A DNA stretch of 64,000 nt from Mesonia phycicola (GTDB lineage: Bacteria > Bacteroidota > Bacteroidia > Flavobacteriales > Flavobacteriaceae): NCBI RefSeq assembly GCF_900141885.1, contig NZ_FQYY01000002.1, positions 310,001-374,000 on the forward strand, in the 5' to 3' direction. A program made the translations under genes and the position numbers. How positions within the stretch are numbered: the first letter of the stretch is position 1; each line of letters starts with the position of its first letter. The notes beneath the pieces were generated by a model. It was given only the letters and a program-made list of their open reading frames with translations. It was not told the DNA's origin and did no database searches. This document shows, piece by piece, positions 16,851-24,211 of the stretch.

Positions 16851-16894
16851 CAAAACTATTTAAAAAAGTAGTTGATTTAAGTAATGTAAGTTAC
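16851..16894 (-). promoter_or_regulatory. Promoter with putative Crp/Fnr operator for tauE
   Basis: Dyad GTAAT-GTAA-GTTAC at 16881-16894 (one mismatch, overlapping the crp stop codon). Then 22 nt, a perfect -7 box TAGTTTTG on the minus strand, then 17 nt to TTG or 20 nt to ATG. It lies inside an apparent operon as an internal promoter. Confidence 0.65.
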
Positions 16895-17526
16895 ACAGCA
16901 ATTAACTTTATTGCGTTTCTATATAATTCTATTTTTTTTTGATTTTCTAATTTTTTAAGTAATCTAGAAATTACTACTCTAGATGAGTTTAAATCACGAG
17001 CAATATCTTGATGAGTAATTTCTATATAATTAGAATTAAAAACTTCCTTTTTATGCTCTAAATACTTAATAAGCCTACTGTCAAGTTTAGAAAAAGCTAT
17101 ATTATCTATAGACTGAAGCACCTCCATTAAACGATGATGATAACTATCAAACACAAAATTTCTCCAACTTTTATATTTTGAAGACCATTCTTCCATTTTT
17201 TGAATTGGAATCATTAATAAAGTAGAGTCTATTTCTGCAATCGCTTTAATCTCACTCTTTTTATCTCCTAAACAACAAGCTAAAGTCATAGCACAAGTAT
17301 CTCCTTTTTCTAAAAAATATAATAACAATTCATCTCCATTCTCATCTTCTCTTAATATTTTTATAGAACCTTTTAAAATTAAAGGCATAGATCGTATGTA
17401 ATCGTTATACTTTATAAGCTCTTCTCCTGCTTTTACCTCTTTTTGTATAGCTATTTCATTAATTTCTTTTAATAATTCTGGCTGAAAAAAGCTTCCGTAA
17501 TTTTGCTGAAGTTCACTATTTAACAT
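16891..17526 (-). CDS. Crp/Fnr-family transcription regulator with CxxxxxCC motif
   Basis: 211 aa. N-terminal cyclic-nucleotide-binding-like beta-barrel (about 20-115): KEVKAGEELIKY, GSIKILREDENGDELLLYFLEKGDTCAMTLACCLG. A long dimerisation helix (about 118-160) and a winged helix-turn-helix (about 168-211: EITHQDIARDLNSSRVVISR) follow. Three cysteines, Cys78, Cys84 and Cys85, sit where cAMP-type proteins carry phosphate-binding residues, so the ligand is probably not cAMP and a thiol or redox signal is plausible. It is second in an operon after a cytochrome c gene, 7 bp apart, and precedes tauE. It is the natural candidate to bind the GTAAC-N4-GTTAC sites found at three nearby sulfur promoters. 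Confidence 0.88.
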   Translation of the reverse strand: MLNSELQQNYGSFFQPELLKEINEIAIQKEVKAGEELIKYNDYIRSMPLILKGSIKILREDENGDELLLYFLEKGDTCAMTLACCLGDKKSEIKAIAEIDSTLLMIPIQKMEEWSSKYKSWRNFVFDSYHHRLMEVLQSIDNIAFSKLDSRLIKYLEHKKEVFNSNYIEITHQDIARDLNSSRVVISRLLKKLENQKKIELYRNAIKLIAV

Positions 17527-17533
17527 AAAGTAT

Positions 17534-17977
17534 TTATTTTTTCACTTGTTTTACCTCTTCTAGAGATACCATTTTGTCTTGTTTATTCCCCCAACTATTC
17601 ATCACGTAATTGAGTACATCTACCACTTCTTGGTCTTTTAAACCTACAGGGATCATTACATTATCAAACTTATTACCGTTTACCGTAATTTCTCCATTTA
17701 AGCCATATTTAACCGCATGGATACTTTCTGTTCTTTTTTTAGTTAACCAATCAGAGCTTCTTAGCGGCGGGTACATTTTAGGTATTCCTTTACCAGTAGC
17801 TAAGTGACATTGAGCACATTTTTTTGTATAAATGCTTTTACCTGCAGAAATACTTTTTTGCAAAGGTGTTTTTTCTACTTTTTCTACTTCAAACTTATCT
17901 GTAGTTTTTTTCTCTTCTTCATTTTTACAACTAACAAAAATCAATAATGAGAAAATAAATAATAAACTCTTTTTCAT
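17534..17977 (-). CDS. Cytochrome c lipoprotein
   Basis: 147 aa from the ATG at 17977; the frame also opens at a TTG two codons earlier. Lipoprotein signal with Cys17 (LLIFVSCKNE), a charged linker, then a mono-heme class I cytochrome c domain. The heme site is CAQCH (Cys54, Cys57, His58) followed by GKGIPKMYPPL, and a Met ligand is likely within NVMIPVGLKDQ. It ends with the WGNKQD helix and is anchored to a membrane on the periplasmic side. It is first in an operon with the Crp/Fnr regulator. It may accept electrons from a periplasmic oxidase or sulfur-oxidising enzyme, but no partner dehydrogenase is visible here. Confidence 0.87.
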   Translation of the reverse strand: MKKSLLFIFSLLIFVSCKNEEEKKTTDKFEVEKVEKTPLQKSISAGKSIYTKKCAQCHLATGKGIPKMYPPLRSSDWLTKKRTESIHAVKYGLNGEITVNGNKFDNVMIPVGLKDQEVVDVLNYVMNSWGNKQDKMVSLEEVKQVKK

Positions 17978-18008
17978 ATTCAAATAGAATAATTTTAAGA
18001 TAAAGGTA

Positions 18009-18036
18009 CAAAAGTAAAGGTTAAAATTTTAAACAA
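18009..18036 (-). promoter_or_regulatory. Promoter of the cytochrome c / crp-fnr operon
   Basis: Minus strand TTG - 17 nt - TACTTTTG, a good match to the Bacteroidota consensus, about 32 nt before the ATG. No GTAAC-N4-GTTAC dyad is present, so the regulator does not appear to control itself from here. Confidence 0.5.
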
Positions 18037-18103
18037 ACCTTGCTATAGAAGACTCTATTTTTTTTAATTACTCTTATATTCACAGACTTATTAAAATTAT
18101 TGT

Positions 18104-20278
18104 ATGAAAAAAATAATTACTTTACTCTTATTTGTATTATCTATATGTTCTTTTGCTCAAGAAAACTCTTCTAAAATTTTAAATAATATTAATCAATACA
18201 AACAATATGGTTATGAATTTAAAAACTATTCTTTATTTAAAAAAAACACACCAAATGAAGAAACTCTAATACAAAACATATCTAAATCTGTAAATAATGC
18301 TACTTTTTTAGAAATAGACACCAATGTTATTCAGCAAATTTATAAAGAGAAACCTTTATTAGTAAGCATATCTATTCCTTATCAAAATTCTGTTATAGAA
18401 ATTGAATTATATAAAAAAGATATATTATCTGAAGATTTTCAAGCAACAGACCAAAACAAAGAAACTATTAATTACAAACCAGGAGCTTATTATAGAGGAG
18501 TTATAAAAAATTCTGAAAAATCTATAGTTGCCTTTAGCTTTTTTAAAAATAGTGCTTACGGTGTAGCTTCTTCTTTAAGATTAGGTAATGTAAATATTGG
18601 AAAAATTAAAGATTCTGAAACTTACATAGCATACACAGAAAGTGATTTAAAAGGAGAAAATCCGTTTACTTGTGGTTTCTCTCAAATAGAAGAGAATACA
18701 AAAAAAATAACTGAAAAATTAAATAACACCTCTAACTCTTCAGCAGCATTAACAAACAATTGTGTGAGAATCTATTATGAAGTTGCTTATCAACCTTATG
18801 TAGAAAATAATTACGATTCTACCCAAACCCTTAATTGGCTAACCTCTATCCATAACAATATTTCTACACTTTATGCTAACGATAATATACAAATTGCATT
18901 AAGCACTACAATGATATGGACAACTCCTGATCCGTATACGTATGGTTATCAAAACAACTTATACTACTTCTATGCTAATAGAACTACTTTTAATGGAGAT
19001 TTAGCACATCTAATTAATCAACCCTCTACTACTAGTGTTGCTTTTTTAGATTCTTTATGTGAAGAAAATAATTACGCATACTCTGCAGTTAGTCAGTATT
19101 TTAATCAAATTCCCGCTTATTCTTGGACTATTAATGCTTCTACGCATGAGATAGGTCACTCTTTTGGCTCTCCACATACTCATGCTTGTTATTGGAACGG
19201 GAATAACACCGCTATTGATGGTTGCGGACCTGCAGGTGGCGCAAATGAAGGTTGTAATGCTATTATCCCTTCTAACGGAGGTACCATAATGAGTTATTGC
19301 CACTTGGTTTCTGTAGGTACTAATTTAGCCAATGGTTTTCACTCCCAACCCGCTCAATTAATGAGAGATAATATAAATAACAAAACTTGTTTAGGTACAG
19401 ACTGCATCAACTCTTGTTTTAGATCTATAGACAATGTAGTTTTTAACAACACCACTTCTACATCTACAGATATTACTATAAACGACAACTACTCTAACCA
19501 ATGGTATTATAACTTAAAACCATACGGTAATAATTCAAATAACTGGATTACCACCAATACTAATACATTTTCTGTAAACAATCTTTCACCAAATACTTAT
19601 TACCAACTTTCTATTACTAATATTTGTAACAATACAGAAATAGGGAGCGCATTAAACTTTCTGTTTTTAACAGACGGTGATTTTTGCGGAAATGATCAAT
19701 TTTTTGATTCAGGGTTACAGTTTAATAATTATGGTAACAACCAAAATCTTATAAAAACTTTTTACCCTACTAATAGCAATAATAAAGTTACCTTAAGTTT
19801 TTCTGAATTTAATACAGAACTTGATTACGATTTTATGACTATTTATGACGGAACGTCTGTTAACGACCCTGTTTTTACCAATGGAGATAATTTATCTGGT
19901 AATTTAACTTCTCAATCACTTAGTTATACCGCAACCAATACAGATGGAGCTATCACTATTAAATTTACTTCAGATAGTTATACCACAAGATCTGGTTGGA
20001 CCGTTAACATTTCTTGCGGAACTTTATCTACCACAAACATTCATAAAACATCTATCAACATATACCCTAACCCTACTAATGCAATATTTCACGTAGATGC
20101 AGAAACAAATATTTCTAGCATTACTATATATGATATTGCCGGAAGAAAAGTGATAGAAAATAACAACCTATCTACTAACAACGCACAAATTAATATAGAA
20201 ACTCTAATGAGTGGTGCATATTTTGTAAATGTAGAAGTAAATGGTAAAAGAGAGATCTTTAAGATTGTAAAGAATTAA
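18104..20278 (+). CDS. T9SS-secreted reprolysin-like zinc metalloprotease with CUB domain
   Basis: 724 aa. Signal peptide (residues 1-18, ending SFAQ), a propeptide-like region to about 205, then an M12B-type metalloprotease domain (about 215-425). This carries the zinc site HEIGHSFGSPH: His348, Glu349, His352, His358. A short Fn3-like segment (about 435-520) and a CUB-like domain (about 530-640: CGNDQFFDSG...FDYDFMTIYDG-like...ISC) follow. The C-terminal T9SS type A sorting domain (about 648-724) has INIYPNPTNAIFHV...YDIAGRKV...GAYFVNVEVNG...KIVKN. It is exported through the outer membrane and released or anchored after tail cleavage. Monocistronic, with a clear terminator. Several Cys in the catalytic domain probably form disulfides. 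Confidence 0.9.
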   Translation: MKKIITLLLFVLSICSFAQENSSKILNNINQYKQYGYEFKNYSLFKKNTPNEETLIQNISKSVNNATFLEIDTNVIQQIYKEKPLLVSISIPYQNSVIEIELYKKDILSEDFQATDQNKETINYKPGAYYRGVIKNSEKSIVAFSFFKNSAYGVASSLRLGNVNIGKIKDSETYIAYTESDLKGENPFTCGFSQIEENTKKITEKLNNTSNSSAALTNNCVRIYYEVAYQPYVENNYDSTQTLNWLTSIHNNISTLYANDNIQIALSTTMIWTTPDPYTYGYQNNLYYFYANRTTFNGDLAHLINQPSTTSVAFLDSLCEENNYAYSAVSQYFNQIPAYSWTINASTHEIGHSFGSPHTHACYWNGNNTAIDGCGPAGGANEGCNAIIPSNGGTIMSYCHLVSVGTNLANGFHSQPAQLMRDNINNKTCLGTDCINSCFRSIDNVVFNNTTSTSTDITINDNYSNQWYYNLKPYGNNSNNWITTNTNTFSVNNLSPNTYYQLSITNICNNTEIGSALNFLFLTDGDFCGNDQFFDSGLQFNNYGNNQNLIKTFYPTNSNNKVTLSFSEFNTELDYDFMTIYDGTSVNDPVFTNGDNLSGNLTSQSLSYTATNTDGAITIKFTSDSYTTRSGWTVNISCGTLSTTNIHKTSINIYPNPTNAIFHVDAETNISSITIYDIAGRKVIENNNLSTNNAQINIETLMSGAYFVNVEVNGKREIFKIVKN

Positions 20279-20293
20279 CAGTTTTAATTCTAT

Positions 20294-20328
20294 AAAAAAT
20301 GCTGCATAATTAATGCAGCATTTTTTTT
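20294..20328 (+). terminator. Intrinsic terminator after the metalloprotease gene
   Basis: Stem AAAAATGCTGCAT / ATGCAGCATTTTT around a 5-nt loop, followed by a T run. Confidence 0.88.
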
Positions 20329-20450
20329 ATCATAATAACATATTTTTTTAAAATAACCAAAACCTTGCCTCTATCTCATTCTATATAAAAACAAATAACT
20401 GATTTGTGGCAAAATATAAAGCAAATACATTTCTACATTGAAAAAACAGA

Positions 20451-20480
20451 AAAACCCTTAGAAATTAATCTAAGGGTTTT
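20451..20480 (-). terminator. Intrinsic terminator after rpmE
   Basis: 12-bp stem AAAACCCTTAGA / TCTAAGGGTTTT, loop of 6 nt. On the minus strand it exits into a T-rich stretch. Confidence 0.88.
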
Positions 20481-20511
20481 TATTATCTTATAAAATTTAA
20501 AAAAACTAGAT

Positions 20512-20766
20512 TTAGTTCTTTTTGAATTTTGAGTATTTGTTCTTGAACTTGTCAATACGACCAGCTGAATCGATAAGTTTTGTCTTACCAGTATAAAAAG
20601 GATGAGAAGTTCTAGAAATCTCCAATTTAACTAATGGATATTCTGTTCCTTCAACATCAATAGTTTCTTTTGTATTAACTGTTGACTTAGTAATAAAGAC
20701 TTCTTCGTTAGACATGTCTTTAAAAGCTACTAGTCTATAATTTTCTGGATGGATTCCTTGTTTCAT
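20512..20766 (-). CDS. rpmE2: 50S ribosomal protein L31, type B
   Basis: 84 aa, [20 protein letters not shown] at the N terminus and [20 protein letters not shown] in the middle, both diagnostic for L31. It lacks the CxxC zinc ligands of the type A protein and has the extra loop of type B, the zinc-independent form usual as the sole copy in Bacteroidota. Monocistronic, with a recognisable promoter and terminator. Confidence 0.96.
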   Translation of the reverse strand: MKQGIHPENYRLVAFKDMSNEEVFITKSTVNTKETIDVEGTEYPLVKLEISRTSHPFYTGKTKLIDSAGRIDKFKNKYSKFKKN

Positions 20767-20801
20767 CTTCTTTAGCTTTAAACCTTATAATTTTCGAAGT
20801 G

Positions 20802-20831
20802 CAAATTTATATAAAATATATTATCCTACAA
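20802..20831 (-). promoter_or_regulatory. Promoter of rpmE
   Basis: Minus strand TTG - 19 nt - TAAATTTG, an ideal Bacteroidota promoter, with the -7 box about 35 nt before the start codon. Confidence 0.62.
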
Positions 20832-20867
20832 CATATACAGCAATATTTTTTACATAAATAAAAGTTT

Positions 20868-20900
20868 TTGAATAGCCTATGTAACCTTTTTCTATATTTG
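20868..20900 (+). promoter_or_regulatory. Promoter of the DUF4199-glycosyltransferase operon
   Basis: TTG - 22 nt - TATATTTG, with the -7 box 35 nt before the ATG of the DUF4199 gene. Confidence 0.55.
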
Positions 20901-20935
20901 TACACTAACAAGCCAAACTTTAATCTTTCAAAAAT

Positions 20936-21463
20936 ATGGAAAATTCTACAACTATTAAAAGTACAGCCTTTACTTATGGTATTGTTTTAGGTGTGGTAAG
21001 TATTATAATGCTTGTTTTAATTTATGTATTAAATATTACAGATACAAATTACTTTTTAGCCATTTTAAGTTTCTCACTTTCTATTCTTGTTTATTTTTTT
21101 GGTTTGAAAGAATTTAAATCAAAAAATAGCGGTTTTATTTCTTTAACAGATGCTTTAAAAGTAGGTTTAGCAATTGCTGTAATTGGTGGTTTAATATCTG
21201 CTGTTTACACCTATATACATTACTCATTTGTATATCCTGAATTTTTAGAAATAACACTAGAAAAAGCGCAACAAGAAATGTTAGACAGCAACTCAAGTAT
21301 GTCTGATGCTCAAATGGAACAAGCTCTAGCGATAAGCAAAAAAATGGTTAGTCCATTTGCTCAAGCTACATTTAGCTTGGTTGGATCTATATTTTTTGGC
21401 TTTATTATTTCTTTGATAATTGGTTTAATTATTAAGAAAAAGAATCCTGCGTTAGAAGGATAA
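20936..21463 (+). CDS. DUF4199 domain-containing membrane protein
   Basis: 175 aa with four hydrophobic helices (about 12-32, 38-56, 70-92 and 140-165). The pattern GIVLGVVSIIMLVLIYVLN, the short LKEFKSKNSGFISLTDALKVG loop between helices 2 and 3, and a long amphipathic segment before the last helix fit DUF4199, a Bacteroidota inner-membrane family without known function. It is 10 bp upstream of a dolichol-phosphate-mannose-synthase-like glycosyltransferase, an arrangement that suggests a helper role in that enzyme's membrane step. Confidence 0.83.
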   Translation: MENSTTIKSTAFTYGIVLGVVSIIMLVLIYVLNITDTNYFLAILSFSLSILVYFFGLKEFKSKNSGFISLTDALKVGLAIAVIGGLISAVYTYIHYSFVYPEFLEITLEKAQQEMLDSNSSMSDAQMEQALAISKKMVSPFAQATFSLVGSIFFGFIISLIIGLIIKKKNPALEG

Positions 21464-21473
21464 AACTTATTTT

Positions 21474-22430
21474 ATGCAATTATCAATAGTTATCCCGCTT
21501 CTTAACGAAGAAAAATCTTTACCAGAGTTATATAATTGGATTGTAGAAGTAATGCTTTCCAATTCTTTCTCCTATGAAATCATTTTTATTAATGATGGTA
21601 GTACAGATCATTCTTGGCAAATTATAGAAGACCTTGCTACCACAAGCCAAAATGTAAAAGCAATTCATTTTAAAAAGAACTACGGTAAATCTCAGGCTTT
21701 ACACGCAGGTTTTTTAATGGCTAAGGGAGAAGTGGTAATTACTATGGATGCAGATTTGCAAGACAATCCAGAAGAGATTCCAGAACTTTACCACCTTGTT
21801 CACAATGAAAACTACGATATTGTTTCTGGCTGGAAAAAGAAGAGATACGACAATGTAGTCACTAAAAACCTACCTTCAAAACTCTTTAATCTTGCCGCAA
21901 GAAAAGTTTCTGGCTTAGCCTTACACGATTTTAACTGCGGTTTAAAAGCATATAAATTAGAAGTTGTTAAAAATATAGACGTTTACGGTGAAATGCACCG
22001 CTACATACCATTATTAGCAAAAAACGCAGGCTACACTAACATTCGTGAAAAAGAAGTAAAACACCAAGCCAGAAAATACGGAGAAACAAAATTTGGTTCA
22101 GAAAGATTTTTACACGGACTATTAGATTTAATTACCATTTGGTTTTTGTCTAAATTTGGTAAAAACCCAATGCACTTATTTGGCGGGCTAGGTATTCTCA
22201 TGTTTTTTATTGGCTTTCTATCTGCCTTATACATTGGTATTTCTAAATTATACCACCTATATAACCACGTACCAGATATTCTTGTTACCCAAAACCCTTG
22301 GTTTTTTATTGCACTAACAGTTATGGTTATAGGTACACTACTATTCTTGTCTGGATTTATTGCAGAATTAATTTTACGCACACAACGTAAACATGAACGT
22401 TATAAAGTTAGCAAAACGCTAAATCACTAG
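21474..22430 (+). CDS. Family 2 membrane glycosyltransferase (DPM1/GtrB-like)
   Basis: 318 aa. GT-A catalytic domain (1-about 220) with SIVIPLLNEEKSLPELYNW, the nucleotide site FINDGSTDHSW, the DxD motif in VITMDADLQDNPEEIP, and FNCGLKAYK with REKEVKHQARKYGETKFG. Two C-terminal helices (about 236-258 and 278-302) anchor it in the inner membrane. This is the layout of polyprenyl-phosphate glucose or mannose synthases such as GtrB. The product is probably a lipid-linked sugar for glycan modification. It is co-transcribed with the DUF4199 gene. The sugar specificity is not readable. Confidence 0.9.
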   Translation: MQLSIVIPLLNEEKSLPELYNWIVEVMLSNSFSYEIIFINDGSTDHSWQIIEDLATTSQNVKAIHFKKNYGKSQALHAGFLMAKGEVVITMDADLQDNPEEIPELYHLVHNENYDIVSGWKKKRYDNVVTKNLPSKLFNLAARKVSGLALHDFNCGLKAYKLEVVKNIDVYGEMHRYIPLLAKNAGYTNIREKEVKHQARKYGETKFGSERFLHGLLDLITIWFLSKFGKNPMHLFGGLGILMFFIGFLSALYIGISKLYHLYNHVPDILVTQNPWFFIALTVMVIGTLLFLSGFIAELILRTQRKHERYKVSKTLNH

Positions 22431-22449
22431 AGCTTCAGCAATTTTTATA

Positions 22450-22457
22450 TATTTTTG
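22450..22457 (+). promoter_or_regulatory. Probable -7 box for the phosphohexomutase gene
   Basis: TATTTTTG, a perfect TAnnTTTG, 25 nt before the ATG. No TTG at the expected distance upstream. Confidence 0.35.
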
Positions 22458-22482
22458 TTTACTACCAAACTAAAAAAATATT

Positions 22483-24198
22483 ATGGAAGAGATATTATCT
22501 AAAGCAAAATATTGGTTATCTGATGTTTTTGATGAAAATACAAGAAAAAAAACACAAGACCTACTAGAAAATAATAAAGCAGAACTAGAAGATAGTTTTT
22601 ACCAAGATTTAGCCTTTGGTACTGGCGGTATGCGCGGTATTATGGGAGTAGGTACCAATAGAATTAACAAATATACTTTAGGTAAAAATACACAGGGATT
22701 GTCTAATTATTTAAAAGAACAATTCCCTAAAAAAGAAATTAAAGTTGCAATTGCTTACGATTGTAGACATAATAGTAAAGAACTTGCGCAAATTGTAGCC
22801 AATGTTTTTTCTGCTAACGGAATTAAGGTGTTTATCTTCTCAGACCTACGCCCTACTCCAGAGCTTAGTTTTGCAGTAAAATATTTAGACTGCCAATGTG
22901 GTATTGTACTAACAGCAAGCCATAATCCGCCAGAATATAACGGTTATAAAGTTTATTGGGAAGATGGCGGACAATTAGTACCACCACAAGATCATGAAAT
23001 TATTACAGAAATTAATAATTTAGAATACCAAGAAATTAAATTTGAAGCTAACGAAGAGCTAATAGAATATATAGACCAAGAAGTAGATCAGGCATTTGTA
23101 GAAGCTTCTCTAGCCAATGTAGATTTTGGAGTTTCTAAAAAAGCAAAAGAAGATTATAAAATTGTATTTACAAGTCTTCACGGTACTTCTATTACATTAA
23201 TTCCGCAAGTATTAGAAAAAGCTGGATTTAGCAATGTTTTCATTGTTAAAGAACAAGCAGAACCAAATGGTGATTTCCCTACCGTAAAATCTCCTAACCC
23301 AGAAGAGCCAGACGCTTTAAAAATGGCCTTAGAGTTAGCAGATGAAAAACAAGCAGATATGGTAATTGGTACAGACCCAGATAGTGACCGTTTAGGGATT
23401 GCCGTAAGAGATAACGATGGTAAAATGGTTTTATTAAACGGAAACCAAACCATGGTTTTAATGACAGATTTTTTACTGAAAGAATACCAAGCAAAAAACA
23501 GCTTCAAAGGGAATGAGTTTATTGCTTCTACAGTAGTTTCTACCCCAATGATGAATCAATTAGCAAAACACTACGGCGTAGAATGCAAACTAGGTTTAAC
23601 TGGTTTTAAGTGGATTGCCAAAATGATTAAAGATTACCCACAACAAACCTTTATTGGTGGTGGTGAAGAAAGTTTTGGATATATGGTAGGTGACTTTGTA
23701 AGAGATAAAGATGCCGTTACCTCTACCCTACTTGCTTGTATGATTGGTGCTGCTGCAAAAGCAGATAGTAGTTCTTTTTACAATGAATTACTAGAGCTTT
23801 ATAAAACCCACGGTTTATACCAAGAAAAATTAATTTCTTTAGTTAAAAAAGGAATTACTGGTGCAGAAGAGATTAAAACCATGATGACAGATCTTCGTGA
23901 AAATCCGCCAAAAGAATTTAATAATACTAAAGTAGTTTTATTTGAAGATTACCAAACTGGTAAAGCACAAGACTTTAAAGAAAACATTACAAAAGAATTA
24001 GATTTCCCTAAATCTAACGTATTAATTTTCTATTTAGAAGATGGTAGTAAAATTGCTGCAAGACCAAGTGGTACAGAACCTAAGATTAAATTTTATGTTA
24101 GCGTAAATGGTAAATTAGATACAGCAGAAAATTATAAAAAAACAAAAGAACAATTAGAAAATAAAATTGATTCGGTACTTTCGCATTTCGATTTTTAA
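22483..24198 (+). CDS. Phospho-sugar mutase (phosphoglucomutase/phosphomannomutase)
   Basis: 571 aa, the large PGM2-like type. Reading through the fold: AFGTGGMRGIMGVGTNRIN (phosphate loop near 43-61), the catalytic serine loop TASHNPPEYNGYK with Ser146, the Mg loop GTDPDSDRLG (Asp298, Asp300, Asp302), the sugar-binding GGGEESFGYMVGDFVRDKD, and the C-terminal phosphate site RPSGTEPKIKFY. It interconverts hexose 1- and 6-phosphates, feeding glycan, glycogen or trehalose synthesis. Thirteen bases separate it from the following ABC exporter gene, so they are probably one operon. Confidence 0.93.
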   Translation: MEEILSKAKYWLSDVFDENTRKKTQDLLENNKAELEDSFYQDLAFGTGGMRGIMGVGTNRINKYTLGKNTQGLSNYLKEQFPKKEIKVAIAYDCRHNSKELAQIVANVFSANGIKVFIFSDLRPTPELSFAVKYLDCQCGIVLTASHNPPEYNGYKVYWEDGGQLVPPQDHEIITEINNLEYQEIKFEANEELIEYIDQEVDQAFVEASLANVDFGVSKKAKEDYKIVFTSLHGTSITLIPQVLEKAGFSNVFIVKEQAEPNGDFPTVKSPNPEEPDALKMALELADEKQADMVIGTDPDSDRLGIAVRDNDGKMVLLNGNQTMVLMTDFLLKEYQAKNSFKGNEFIASTVVSTPMMNQLAKHYGVECKLGLTGFKWIAKMIKDYPQQTFIGGGEESFGYMVGDFVRDKDAVTSTLLACMIGAAAKADSSSFYNELLELYKTHGLYQEKLISLVKKGITGAEEIKTMMTDLRENPPKEFNNTKVVLFEDYQTGKAQDFKENITKELDFPKSNVLIFYLEDGSKIAARPSGTEPKIKFYVSVNGKLDTAENYKKTKEQLENKIDSVLSHFDF

Positions 24199-24211
24199 CT
24201 ATCTATTTTAA

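Noticed and set aside
20879-20900. GTAAC half-site near the DUF4199 promoter as another operator
   Set aside because: No second half at the 4-nt spacing. It falls in the spacer of an ordinary TTG-N22-TATATTTG promoter.
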